Shown: positions 19,802-30,784, counted from the first letter of the stretch. The stretch is DNA of 64,000 bases from Inonotus obliquus (GCA_032164295.1 JAJHTX010000010.1:310001-374000); one strand, 5' to 3'. Notes: generated by a model not told the origin, from the letters alone. A program made the numbers and translations.

Positions 19802-19802
19802 A

Positions 19803-20243
19803 TGTTATGCAAAACGACGGGTTCGGGGGTACTCGAATGGAGTCGGGGTCTCTCACACCAGAGCTTAGGGTACGCTGCCTCAAACATCGAAGACTTGTAC
19901 AGCGACGGAGACGATCACGCAGGCTAAGGGATGGTGGTGGTAAGAAGATATATTTAAGTTAGTACAAACAATGAGTAAATACCTAAGGGATGGTGGTGGT
20001 AAGAAGAATAGTGAGACGGGGTACAAATGAGTCAGACTATCTATTCATATACACACCAGACGTGGGAAGGTATTACTCTAAGAAGAATATTAGTAAGGGT
20101 GGGAATAGAATATTACGGAACGTTCCGGTAAAGAGCGACTAAGCAAGATGAATAATAAGAATGAGTAAGCATGAACGGAAAAAGGAATATGACCAATGAA
20201 GAATTAAGTAAGCGAAAGTAAAGGGAAAGTTCAAGTCCTAACA
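19803..20243 (-). repeat. 5' LTR of element B (441 bp)
   Basis: Same termini and 57-bp duplication as the 3' LTR, with one visible difference. The promoter box is TATATGAA rather than the TATATAAG of element A. Confidence 0.92.
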
Positions 20244-21078
20244 ATCAGTGGCAATCAGGTGCAAGGAACGGAGGTACAAATACCTGACGGATATCGCCGA
20301 GTGACGATCTGGCGGACTGGGTTACCTGCCATGATACAGGCAGAACCATATAGGCCTGCCGCTCCGGTGATTGATAATTGAGCTAATCCTATTGAGGGAG
20401 GAAGCCCGAGTCAACCGAGACCGCCGAACAGCCCAGCAGCATCTGCAGAAGATGAAGACATGGCAGACTGTTCGAGTTGCTGTGCATGACATCATAAGGA
20501 ACATTCGAGAAGGACTGACGTGGCAGTGCGGAAGGCACGGAGCTCCGCACAGCCACAGGATTGGCCGGTGATGGCGTGATTTGCTGTGCACTGACCAGGT
20601 ATGAAGTCATATCGAAGGATCTGGAAGATTGCAGGAGGAAATCGGAAGTGCATCGCCACCCGATTGGAGATTGCGGGGTATCGGACAAGATCTGGGGCTG
20701 TGCTCGGAAAGATCAGGAGGCTGTGCCCGAGGGAGCCCGGGTAACTCAATAGATAGAAGCTTCAGGTATAAATAGGCCAAGCGAGGGTGGCTATGTCCCT
20801 CAGCAAAATTCTTCTGTACTAATAAATACAAAGAAGCCCTGCAAAGCTTCTCTCCTTTGCTACCACTCTTATCATCGGTACTAGTGTCTGGCCGGTCCCT
20901 TGACCCCGACTAAGTACTGTTGCTACTCTGCTCTACAAAGCACCACCTCGCACTTCCCATCGCTTATCAAGACGGACTGCGAATATTGCCGGAGTGAGTG
21001 GACTTGTTCTGGTGTGTCGATCGTCTTGATCGGTTGATCAATGTCGGTCTGCTGATCTGATCCGCACTGGTCCTAACA

Positions 21079-21443
21079 GGAAGGGACTGTGGGAATGTCA
21101 TGGAAATTACATAGGCCATGCCAGGTACCATTACTAAGGCTAGCGCTCTTACCTCTTCCTCTCCCCTCTGTCATATTCAGGACTCATGATCGTTCTTATC
21201 TCCTTCCTCTCCAATCTCTCACTACAGTACTCCCTTATCCGAAACAGTTGTTGGTCTTAGCTCAGCCTTCCTCCTCGATGTCTCAGATGTGTGTCACACT
21301 GTAATGGTGTAGTGCCTTATCAGGCCGACGTACGTTAGCATCATTGTACTCTTCCTATCTAGGCTGTAGGTAGAAGTCATGGGACAGCCCCAACATAGTC
21401 GGCCTGGGGACTCGGACCCTGGATAACATCTGCTTACCACCAC
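21079..21443. other. Unassigned repeat-derived spacer
   Basis: Pyrimidine-rich sequence with no ORF I can support. It is neither the rest of element A nor any repeat seen elsewhere in the window. Confidence 0.4.
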
Positions 21444-24400
21444 TGAAGAGAACTATGTGCGGCTGAGCTCGGTATTGAGCCCAGTATCTCATTCTACACT
21501 TACCCCATGCTATAGTACGGTCCCTTTTACACACCTAGAGAAACCATCGGTCCCAATTCTCAAGATACTGAATGCCAAGAGTACCGGTACCGAGCGCCAA
21601 GAAACCCGGTACCGAGAATACCGAGAGTGCCGAGTGCCGAGAAACCTGGTACCGAGACAAATTGTCAATTTAACATGCTCTTATAAGACGTCTCCCTCTC
21701 TGGTATTCATTCCTGATGGTTGAACTATGCATGCCGGTTCTTTGGGGAAGCTCAGGGTCGGTATCCGTTAAGGTTTTCAGGTCCGGTACCACCAGGAACG
21801 CATCGGTATCAATTGGCAGGGGCTCAAATCTCTTGTCCTGAGGACTTTTCATTCAGGGGTACTATATGCTGCATTTTCATTGGTATCTTGTCCTACCTAA
21901 CCCTTTCTTGTTGTCCCCCTGATGGCTCTACTGTATTCATTCTTCTTATGACATTTTTCTTTGTTTTGATCTTCCTTTTTACTTTCTCCTTTTGGACTTA
22001 TGAGCTAACTACGGTACAGTAGTATAAATATCTCCTCCTGTACGTAGTAGCTCTCCAGGTAATCTTAGGAGCTAGCCTCTAGCATGAGGGCTCGGGTTTC
22101 CTCACCCCCTTCTCAGTTCTGTCTCAGTCTTGTCTCAAGTTCCATCCTAGTCCCATCCCAGTTCCGTCTCAAGTGAACCTCAGGAGTTAGCCTCCTGTGT
22201 GAGGGCTTAGGTTTGCTTCCCAGTCCAGTCAACACTCTCAGCCACCAGCCTCCCCCATTCTGTTTTGTGCTATACCGCTAAAGAGTAATACCGGAGGCTA
22301 CGATCGATATGGGCTTAATTCTGCGATTCTACCGCTTCTTCCAATTAACAATACTTCTGCGATTCTACCACTTCTTACTTCTCTTTGGACCACGGTAATT
22401 CTGCCGTCCTATCTACACCTGCGGTTCCAACAAAGTACGAGGCTTCTGCGATTCGACAAGGCTAAGAACGATTGAGAACTGGTCCACTTCTGCGCCAATA
22501 CCGAATCACCAATCCCTACGCCCGTCTTCCATCATAGTACCGAACCACCAGACTTCGATACCGATGATACCGATACCGTACCGTCCACCCATCCTGATAC
22601 CGACGCTTAATACTCCACGTCTAGTCGATACTACGCCCTCGACAGCCCATACCAGAGAAAAAGGCTTTCTGCAATCGGTCTGCCATACGTTGCTGCGAAG
22701 AGTTGGATCATGGTCGAAGCTCCAAGTCCGACGGTATGCCCTTCCGAACCGCCATGCATCGATACCGACGATACCGGTGTTGATACTGATGGTCCGCTCC
22801 GGTACCGGAGTTCGTAACGTGTGCTAGGTCGAGACCACGCCATCGGAGATCTACGTCGAGAGGAAGGTTGGGAAATGAATCGAGTCCGCCGTACGCTGCT
22901 TCAATCTCGGAGGAGGCCATCGATCCGACTCGGAGGGGAAGCCAAGCAATGCCCAGTCGAGTCAGGCGACGCGTACCGGTCGATATCGAGGGGCTAGAGC
23001 AATGCTCAGGGACGATCCCAGGGTACTGATTGGTACCGAACGGTAGAGTACCCCATTGCCAAGGTTGGGTTGTACCGACACGTCAACATCGGAGCACACC
23101 GTCCGATCGACCGGTAGACGCCCAGACTGACGCTGCACGGATCATGATACTGGAACAAAGGTAAATCAGGATGACGTGCTTCTCCTACGACAGGGACATC
23201 GCCAGGAGCGCCCATGCGGTAGCTTGAGACACGTCCTTAATTTAGCGCTGGTCGACGTCGGTATCGCCGCCCTACCTCGGTATCACTCGTCGTGAGTTTT
23301 CATTAGGTTCTTGTCTCGTCCCACCCTATTCTTAGCTACCCCCTGATAAAACTTCTTATTCATTCATCATCTTATGTTTCCCCTGATTGTAATTTTACAT
23401 TCAATTCGACTTTATGTTCCATTTCTTGTACCGGATTACGGTACGATTCGACTTGTAAAAACCCTCCATTTGGTATCTTGAATGGCTACGGTATTATGGT
23501 ATTTATAGCCTGCATGTTCTACTGTAGCAAACCAGCTAATCTGAGAGGAACTTCCAGAGCGAAGGTCCGGGTTTTGCTCATCTCATTCAAGTCCCCGTTT
23601 GTTCGTCTCGTCTCGTAGTCACCGGTATCGATACTGGTAGTCATCGTTCTCATCTTCGTCGCCCTCGTCTCTCGTCTCACGACCAGTCCCATCAGAAATA
23701 CCTCCTCAGCTTGCCTTCTCTACTGCTTCGTTCTCTCTATCATGATACCGGACACCAGACGACTCGGTATCGACGGATTCGTCTCGGTATTGATTGTCTC
23801 CTGATACCTCTCCTCTTGAGCAGTCACCTATAGTCTCCTGTACTCATCAATCCAGCCAGGCCCTACTATTCTCTCTTGACGACTTGTCTGTGACTGTACG
23901 ACTTAGTACCGCCACGTACCGGCCCTCCCAACGCATCTAAATCGTACCCCCCTCGTCCGGTATTTCCGATACCGGCCGCGTTCTTGCACATTCACCGCTC
24001 CGTGCTAGCTGTTTTCTTGCAGTACCGACCTGTACTGACATTTTTCCCACAGTACCGACATTTTGTTATCCTTCGTATTCTGCACGTCATCCTTTTGTTT
24101 TTGTACTGATCTTTTCATTTGACAACATACCTCCATGTACTGACCCCTTTGCTTCTGTACCGACCTGTACCGAGGTTTTTCCCACGGTGTTAGACTTTTG
24201 TTTTGCTACGTTCTCCCTTGTACCGACCTGTACCGAAGTTTTTCCCACGTTCTGACCTGTCCTTTTTATACCAGAATCACATATCCTTCGCTTCTGGCCC
24301 ATCCATTAACTTCCTCTTTTCATAGACAACAAGTACTGTGACCGTACTGGTTAAGTACTGGCATGTATTAGCCCTCCCCCACTTAAAACCATACACCCCT

Positions 24401-24450
24401 CGTCTCGGTATTTCGGTACCGGGCGCAATCTCGCACATTTACTGCCTCTC
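21444..24450 (+). repeat. Repeat D, copy 2, with a long GGTACCG/CGGTATCG-rich interior
   Basis: It begins TGAAGAGAACTATGTGCGG and follows copies 1 and 3 through the TAGTATAAATATC box at about 22020 to about 22270. It then has roughly 1.7 kb that copy 3 lacks, full of CCGATACC, GGTACCG and TGGTATCG words. From about 24003 (GTTTTCTTGCAGTACCGAC) it is again collinear with copy 3, until both diverge after TCTCGCACATTTA. No protein of retrotransposon type was recognised. It may be a non-autonomous LTR element with copy 3 as an internally deleted form. Confidence 0.55.
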
Positions 24451-25627
24451 TCCCTACCGAACTCTTCTAGGCTATGCTGACACTAACGACTTATGGAAGG
24501 TATTGTGAGTTACTGTCTTTACTCCTTCCCTTAGTGTCACCATGTTTCCTTCACCTATCCTCTCCTTAGTTTTCATCATTCCTTTCCTTTTATTATTCCT
24601 ACCCGTGCCGTAACTCGAACCCATGGCCTACACATTCCTTTTCCTTCCTTTATATAATCGAGCCGTAGCTACATGAGACTGTTGGTCTGTGCACACTGTT
24701 ATGGTCCATGCACATGTTTGTACACCATAGATAGTTCTCACACTAATAGTATAAAGGGAGGACAAGGGACACCAAAGCTTTCCTCAGCTTTGGTATCTCC
24801 TAATATCCCCCTGTGTTGCGGTTCTGTATCTATGTGTGATCACTAGGGGGCGGAGCCTGGCCTTCCTTGTGTCTTTGGCCATGAGCCATCGGAACTTGGT
24901 TGTGTCGTCCGTCGTAAGGACTTCAATAGGGTAGATGAGATGATGTCAAGCTGCCTACCTGTGAGGGGACTGCGCTGACTATGCTCCCAGTCTCTGAACT
25001 TGTACTCTGCTAAGAGTTCGTCACCATCATTGTGTGGTGTTTACCCTGGCCTCCTCCTACTCTGTCTTGTAGTAGAGCTCTGTGGATCCCTGGTGTACCT
25101 GTCCAAGTCCCTGCGCTTGCAGCAGCTATGAGTAAAGCCTAGTGTTGACCTGTTCCGACGACCACTGGCAGTGAGCTAGTTGTAATACTCTTGACTATCC
25201 TCAACTCTGTCTCTCCCTCTAACCTTGCCCAGGGTAGTTAGTGATTCCCTGTGTATCTTTCTTACCTCTGCCAAACCTCCTTCCTCTATTGACCGTCCTC
25301 CTGATTCTACCTGTATGGGGTAACTCCTGTACTTGTACCAACTATACCTCCCTTCCACTGAGGTTCTCATTGGGAAGTACTGCTGCACTTCCTAATACCT
25401 GCATCATGATCCATCCATGGTGAGTGTCAGGAATAAGGAAGATTGAGCTATCATGGTATCGTGCATGACATGACCAGATATAGAATTTACCCTATATGAC
25501 GGCCGTCCTCTGCACTCCCTTTATCCTTTCTGAACACGACACCAAAATGATCAAACTCACCATCAAAAACTCTGCAAGGAAAGGTCTTCGAGGTCAACAT
25601 CTCGGCCATGCTACTGGTTGATTCCTT
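24451..25627 (+). repeat. LTR-like region J (copy 2) and a truncated gene fragment
   Basis: AATAGTATAAAGGGAGG at about 24745 and a GGGTTCGAG motif on the minus strand near 24619 match the inverted fragment at 7107-7600. At 25500-25627 the minus strand encodes a short open segment (MAEMLTSKTFPCRVFDGEFD), which could be an exon of a host gene. The solo LTR at 25628 sits right at its edge. No function is assigned. Confidence 0.4.
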
Positions 25628-26069
25628 TGTTATGCGAAACGACGGGTTCGGGGGTACTCGAATGGAGTCGGGGTCTCTCACACCAGAGCTTAGGGTACGC
25701 TGTCTCAAACGTCGAAGACTTGTACAACGACAGAGATGATCACGCAGGCTAAGGGATGGTGGTGGTAAGAAGATATATTTAAGTTAGTACAAACAATGAG
25801 TAAATACCTAAGGGATGGTGGTGGTAAGAAGAATAGTGAGACGGGGTACAAATGAGTCAGACTATCTACTTATATACACACCAGACGTGGGAAGATATTA
25901 CTCTAAGAAGAATATTAGTAAGAAAGGAAAATAGAATATTACGGAACGTTCCGGTAAAGAGCGACTAAGCAAGATGAATAATAAGGATGAGTAAGCATAT
26001 ACGGAAAAGGAAGATGACAAATAAGGAATTAAGTAAGCAGAGCAAGAAGGAAAAGTTCAAGTCCTAACA
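25628..26069 (-). mobile_element. Solo LTR of the A/B gypsy family (442 bp) with TCCTT duplication
   Basis: TGTTATGCG...TCCTAACA termini, the long form with the 57-bp duplication. TCCTT flanks it on both sides (25623-25627 and 26070-26074). There are no internal sequences, consistent with LTR-LTR recombination after insertion. Confidence 0.92.
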
Positions 26070-26261
26070 TCCTTACGGATTGGTTCTGCAGATCAATGCA
26101 GACAAGAAGACTTCATTGCAGTGGCGAAATCTAAGAAAAAATATCTGAAGACCTACCGGAACACCATGCAGTTGACCTGCGGAAACTGATTTACTCTGGT
26201 GAGTCTTTAAGGACTTGGTACGTAATGTAGTTTAACGCAAATACAGGCAAGATGCTCCAGG
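26070..26261. other. Short spacer, possible continuation of the gene fragment interrupted by the solo LTR
   Basis: No long ORF. It directly continues the TCCTT target site on the other side. Confidence 0.35.
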
Positions 26262-26690
26262 TGTAAGAATGCTTTTCCTTTTTCGTCTTTTCTTATTTTT
26301 TGTATTCCATTATATTACTAAGTTCCTTTTATTACTAATACCTTATGACTCCCTCCGTCCCATCCCGATATATTACTAATACTGCATTACTAATTCCGCC
26401 CCAACCTGATGACACTTACTCACCCTTACTCATTCTTGCTGACTCGTTGGGCCCCGTTGTTTGTTTGTTTATATTGTTGTGCTGCTGCGTAGCACCTTCT
26501 TAGAGTAATACCTTCCCACAATCCAGGTGTATATAAGTAGATAGATCTTGTCTCATCTTCCCCACTCGACTCTTCTACTTACCACCACGACATCTTAGGT
26601 ATTCCTCTCTTGTACTTACTTAGTTTATTCAATCTACTTACCACCACGACGTCTTAGTCGTATAATGTTCCTAGACGTGTGCATTACTCA
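26262..26690 (+). repeat. Divergent LTR of a related gypsy family
   Basis: It begins TGTAAGAATGC and contains AGAGTAATACCTTCCCAC, GTATATAAGTAGATAG and two CTTACCACCACGAC blocks in tandem. It is collinear with the A/B LTR but strongly diverged. The TATA box is near 26531. Its tandem CTTACCACCACGAC blocks parallel the 57-bp duplication in the long A/B LTRs. Confidence 0.6.
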
Positions 26691-26697
26691 AGGTTCT

Positions 26698-26922
26698 TCA
26701 CCTTAGATGTACGTCGCCGATGACTGTGTACTCCCCCTCAAGACAGTATAGAGGTTGTCTTGGTTTAACCAGATGATCTTTGTGAGAACAGGCCTCGGGC
26801 GTGCACTGCCACTTCATCCGTCCTAACACCAGGGCAGGGAGTCCATCAAGTCTTTCAATATCAAGAACGCAGACTTCATTGTTCACATGGTACTGTCCAT
26901 CGCTGTGACATTTTCTTACATG
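26698..26922 (-). pseudogene. Unassigned Cys/His-containing gene fragment cut by C copy 3
   Basis: On the minus strand an open segment of about 74 codons (CHSDGQYHVNNEVCVLDIER, later KWQCTPEACSHKDHLVKP) ends at TGA near 26698. Immediately upstream across the C insertion, at 28785-28795, the strand reads TACTAACATG, a perfect branch-site sequence. This suggests the C element landed in an intron or splice region of a host or transposon gene. The Cys/His spacing recalls zinc-binding transposon proteins, but I could not assign a family. Confidence 0.4.
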
Positions 26923-27398
26923 TGTTAGGACCAGTGCAGATCGGATCAGCAGACCGACATTGATCAACCGATCAACACGATCGATGCACCAGAACAAGTC
27001 CACTCACTCCGGCAATATTCACAGTCCGTCTTGATAAGCGATGGGAAGTGCGAGGCAGTGCTTTGTAGAGCAGAGTAGCAACAGTACTTAGTCGGGGTCA
27101 AGGGACCGGCCGGACACTAGTACCGATGATAAGAGTGGTAGCGAAGAAGAGAAGCTTTGTGGGGCTTCTTTGTATTCACTAGTACAGAAGAATTTTGCTG
27201 AGGGACATAGCCACCCTCGCTTGGCCTATTTATACCCGAAGCTTCTATCTATTGAGTTACCCGGGCTCCCTCGGGCACAGCCTCCTGATCTTTCCGAGCA
27301 CAGCCCCTATCTTGTCCGATACCCCGCAATCTCCAATCGGGTGGCGATGCACTTCCGATTTCCTCCTGCAATCTTCCAGATCCTTCGATATGACTTCA

Positions 27399-27782
27399 TG
27401 TTATGCGAAACGACGGGTTCGGGGGTACTCGAACGGAGTCGGGGTCTCTCACACCAGAGCTTAGGGTATGCTGCCTCAAACGTCGAAGACTTGTACAATG
27501 ACAGAGACAATCACGCAGGCTAAGGGATGGTGGTAGTAAGAAGAATAGTGAGACGGGGTACAAATGAGTCAGACTATCTACTTATATACACACCAGACGT
27601 GGGAAGATATTACTTTAAGAAGAATATTAGTAAGAAAGGAAAATAGAATATTACGGGACGTTCCGGTAAAGAGCGACTAAGCAAGATGAGTAATAAAAAT
27701 GAGTAAGCATGAACGGAAAAAGGAATATGACCAATGAAGAATTAAGTAAGCAAAAGGAGAAGGGAAAGTTCAAATCCTAACA
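27399..27782 (-). mobile_element. Solo LTR of the A/B family (384-bp form) nested in C copy 3
   Basis: TGTTATGCG...TCCTAACA, flanked by CTTCA at 27394-27398 and 27783-27787. It lacks the 57-bp duplication, like the LTR of element A. The insertion lies in the leader end of the C element and does not touch its ORF. Confidence 0.92.
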
Positions 27783-27898
27783 CTTCATACCTGGTCAGTG
27801 CACGGCGATCACGCCATCACCGGCCAATCCTGTGGTTGTGCGGAGCTCCGTGCCTTCTGCACTGCCATGTCAGTCCTTCTCGAATGTTCCTTATGATG

Positions 27899-28708
27899 TC
27901 ATGCATAGCAACTCGAACAGTCTGCCATGTCTTCATCTTCTGCAGGTGCTGCTGGGCCGTTTGGCTGTCTCGGTTGACTCGGGCTTCCTTCCTCAACAGG
28001 ATTAGCTCGATTATCAATCACCGGAGCGGCAGGCCTATATGGTTCTGCCTGTACCATGGCAGGTAACCCAGTCCGCCAGATCGTCGCTCGGCGATATCCG
28101 TCAGGTATTTGTACCTCCGTTCCTTGCACCTGATCGCCACTGATCCCTTCCATGACAAAGGTTAAGATTGCCCCGTTGATCCGTTCCCTCGGTTGAGAGA
28201 TTTCCAATGCTATCATCCCCGGTAGTTGATTCTGCTCCAATTTCCATCGTGCCACTATGTTTCCAAATAGATTATTGCGTAGTACTTGATGTTCTCTTGT
28301 AGCTTCCGCATGTATTGGCCAGTCGAGTTGTATTGCCACTCGTCGGCATAGCTGGGAATGTATCGATCTTCTTGTCCATGCAATTACACCTGCATTCGCA
28401 ATGTAGTGTAACCCCCTTCCTGTCCAAACCGTAACTTCGTGCAAGTATGCATTTAGTGTAGGTGTGAACAATGGTTGAGTTGTTTCTGCAACCGTCGACC
28501 AATGGTGGTTGGTTCGAATTGAATATGGGTCACTTCGAAGCATATGATTGACTGCATCCTCAAGTATCCATGTCTGCAGTATCCATGCTTCCTCATGTGC
28601 CCATTCACAGAACCTGCATATTGGTGTATTGATTTGTCCTGGTAATGTCGAGCCCCAGGGACAATAGCGCGTGCGTGTATAATATGTTCGATCGAATTGT
28701 CTTTCCAT
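27899..28708 (-). CDS. 269-aa protein encoded inside LTR-like element C, copy 3
   Basis: Intact, same length as copy 1, with few substitutions (for example SEQN to LEQN and GNQVQ to GDQVQ). It keeps the CRFC pair, the YLHEVTVWTGRGLHYIA, CRRVAIQLDW and LPGMIALEIS segments, and the polar proline-rich C-terminal third. Two intact copies out of three argue that the frame was under selection until recently or that the insertions are recent. It lies upstream of the element's TATA box. Function is unknown; no enzymatic motif was recognised. Confidence 0.65.
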   Translation of the reverse strand: MERQFDRTYYTRTRYCPWGSTLPGQINTPICRFCEWAHEEAWILQTWILEDAVNHMLRSDPYSIRTNHHWSTVAETTQPLFTPTLNAYLHEVTVWTGRGLHYIANAGVIAWTRRSIHSQLCRRVAIQLDWPIHAEATREHQVLRNNLFGNIVARWKLEQNQLPGMIALEISQPRERINGAILTFVMEGISGDQVQGTEVQIPDGYRRATIWRTGLPAMVQAEPYRPAAPVIDNRANPVEEGSPSQPRQPNGPAAPAEDEDMADCSSCYA

Positions 28709-28904
28709 GTCTGATGTTCGTGGGAATTTATCGGATTGTAGCGTCTATGGATCTGCATGCCAAATAAGTCAATTTCTTCTGACAACATGTTAGTAGCCCA
28801 AGCCGACACTAAATGCTACCCCTGCAACAACAGAACGGATACCCACTCTGGCTGCCACAGTTGCACCTTCTACCATGACTCACTGTGTCCATAGATGTTG
28901 CTCC

Positions 28905-29170
28905 TGTTCTCTCTCATCGCCTGCTCATCGCGCTCTCATTGCCCGCTCATTGCCCGCTCACTGCCCGCTCATTGCCCTCCTGTCGCCTACCCATTGCGCT
29001 CTCATTGCCCGCTCGTCGCCCTCTCACTGCCCGCCTGTCGCCTCCTCATTGCCCGCTCATTTTCCTCCCGTCGCCCACCCATTGCCCTCTCATTGCTCAC
29101 TCACCACTCATCCATCACCTGCCCATTGCCTGCCCGCTTGTTGCCCTCCCATTGCCCTCTCATTGCCCGC
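28905..29170. repeat. GCCCGCTCATT minisatellite (about 11-12 bp units)
   Basis: More than 20 imperfect tandem units built from CTCATTGCC and CCCGCTCATTG, all on a pyrimidine-rich strand. Three long ORFs run through it only because the unit lacks stops. It abuts the left end of repeat D copy 3. Confidence 0.85.
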
Positions 29171-30475
29171 TGAAGAGAACTACGTGCAGCTGAGCTCGGT
29201 ATCAAGCCCGGTATCCCATTCTATGCTTACCCCATGCTGTGGTACAGTCCCATCTACACCTTCCAGTATCCACCAGCACACCCAGAGAAACCGTCGGTCC
29301 CATTTCTCAAGATACTGAACGCCAAGAGTACCGGTACCGAGCGCCAAGAAACCCGGTACCGAGAATACCGAGAGTACCGAGTGCCGAGAAACCCGGTACC
29401 GAGACAAATTGACAATTCAACATGCTCTCATGACATAGATCAGACGTCTCCCTCTCTGGTATTCATTCCTGATGGTTGGACTATGCATGCCGGTTCTTTG
29501 GGAAAGCTCAGGGTCAGTATCTGTTAAGGTTTTCAGGTCCAGTACCACCAGGAACGTGTCGGTATCAATCAGCAGGGGTGCAGATCTCTTGTCCTGAGGA
29601 CTTTTCATCCAGGGATACTATATGCTACATTTTCATTGGTATCTTGTCCTCCCTAACCCTTTCTTGTTGTCCCCCTGATGGCGCTGCAATGTTCACTTTC
29701 CTTGTTACATTTTTCTTCAGACTTTTCTTTATTTTGATCTTCCTTTCTACTTTCTCCTTTTGGATTTATGAGCTAACTACGGTACAGTAGTATAAATATC
29801 TCCTCCTGTACGTAGTAGCTCTCCAGGTAATCTTAGGAGCTAGCCTCTAGCGTGAGGGCTCAGGTTTCCTCACCCCCTTCTCAGTTCCGTCTCAGTCTCC
29901 TCTCAAGCTTCGTCTCAGTCCCATCCTAGTTCCGTCTCAAGTGAACCTTCAGAGTTAGCCTCCCGTGTGAGGGCTCAGGTTTGCTTCCCAGTCCAGTCGA
30001 CACCTTCATCCACCAGTCTCTCCCATTCAGTTTCTTGCTATACCATCCCGTGCCAGTTGTTTTCTTGCAGTACCGACGTGTACCGACGTTTTTCCCACGG
30101 TACCGACGTTTTGTTATCCTTTGTATTCTGCACATCCACCTTTCATTTCTGTACTGAGCTTTTGTTTTACAACGTTTCTGCACATACCGATCCCATTCGT
30201 TCAAGTACCGACCTGTACCAACGTTTTTCCCACGGTACCGACCCTCTCGATTCCGGACAAGAACACATTCCCCCCCACGTCTAGCTGGTTCAGCACTTCT
30301 TTCTATTATTCCTTTGACTCCCTTTACATCCCCCTTCTACAGACAACAAGTACCGTGAGCGTACTGGATAAGTACTGCCTCATTTGGCCCTCCCCCACTT
30401 AAAACCATACACCCCTCATCTCGGTATTTCGGTACCGGATGCGATCTCGCACATTTACCGCTCAGTATCTACCCG
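29171..30475 (+). repeat. Repeat D, copy 3
   Basis: It starts TGAAGAGAACTACGTGCAG and has the GGTACCGAG cluster near 29330-29400 and the TAGTATAAATATC box near 29788. At about 30050 it jumps directly to the GTTTTCTTGCAGTACCGAC segment and so lacks the 1.7-kb interior of copy 2. It ends near TCTCGCACATTTA. Confidence 0.6.
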
Positions 30476-30479
30476 GACA

Positions 30480-30760
30480 ACACTTATAATATGAACCAGG
30501 ATGATATTCTATTGTATATTTTAAATATCAGCCAAGTAGATATACTAATTTATATTTAAAATATCGCTTAGTAGATACTTAATATGTCAATTTGCATATC
30601 ACAACCCAACTGATATTTAAAATATCAACCCTGTTAGTATCTAAATCAATATTTAAAATGCCAGCACGTGATCTATATTTTAAATATTGACCCATCAGAT
30701 ATCCTTATCAGTATTTAAAATGACAAAGAAGAAAACATTTAAAATCCTGACCTCACCTCC
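30480..30760. repeat. AT-rich stretch with ATATTTTAAATAT palindromes
   Basis: It repeats TATTTAAAATATC and ATTTTAAATATC words at short intervals, as in the tract at 7940-8166 and the left end of repeat E. No gene. Confidence 0.65.
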
Positions 30761-30784
30761 ATCTTGATTTGCCCGCCGTATCGA

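Larger units (their letters stand above)
14029..20243 (-). mobile_element. Nearly complete Ty3/Gypsy chromovirus, element B (6215 bp)
   Basis: Both LTRs are 441 bp (14029-14469 and 19803-20243), and I see one difference between them (GCGAAA/GCAAAA). ATCAG is duplicated at 14024-14028 and 20244-20248. On the minus strand the order is LTR, self-priming site, gag, pol in the -1 frame, polypurine tract, LTR. The pol carries a C-terminal chromodomain. The young LTRs and open pol suggest recent activity. The one obvious lesion is the gag start codon, which is ACG at 19389-19387 where element A has ATG. Confidence 0.92.
13460..20489 (+). pseudogene. Inactivated ORF of C copy 2
   Basis: The same protein as at 6221-7030 starts at ATG 13460 (MERQFNRTYYTR). 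A TGCAGA to TGCTGA change makes a stop near 13823 after IHSQLC. The frame resumes at 13829 and is then cut by element B at 14029. The tail continues after B and ends TGA at 20487-20489 (CSSCCA-like end). It is non-functional. Confidence 0.85.
13326..21078 (+). mobile_element. LTR-like element family C, copy 2, split by gypsy element B
   Basis: The two halves are 13326-14028 and 20249-21078. Joined at the ATCAG target duplication, they match copies 1 and 3 from TGTCAGAAG to CCTAACA. The left flank is GGATG in pol of element A. The right flank begins GGAAG but is not the continuation of pol, so the outer junctions are not a clean insertion. It carries a 60-odd-bp insert with a perfect hairpin near 13406. 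Confidence 0.8.
26923..28784 (-). mobile_element. LTR-like element family C, copy 3, with ACATG target duplication
   Basis: It runs TGTTAGGACC...TTCTGACA on the plus strand, with ACATG on both sides (26918-26922 and 28785-28789). Without the nested solo LTR and its duplicated CTTCA it is 1473 bp, the same length as copy 1. A perfect 5-bp duplication and TG...CA ends show the 1.47-kb unit itself behaves as a complete LTR-type insertion, that is, a solo LTR or an equivalent unit. Confidence 0.9.

Noticed and set aside
28875..29318. Three overlapping plus-strand ORFs of 92-147 codons
   Set aside because: They are produced by a minisatellite whose unit lacks stop codons in all three forward frames.
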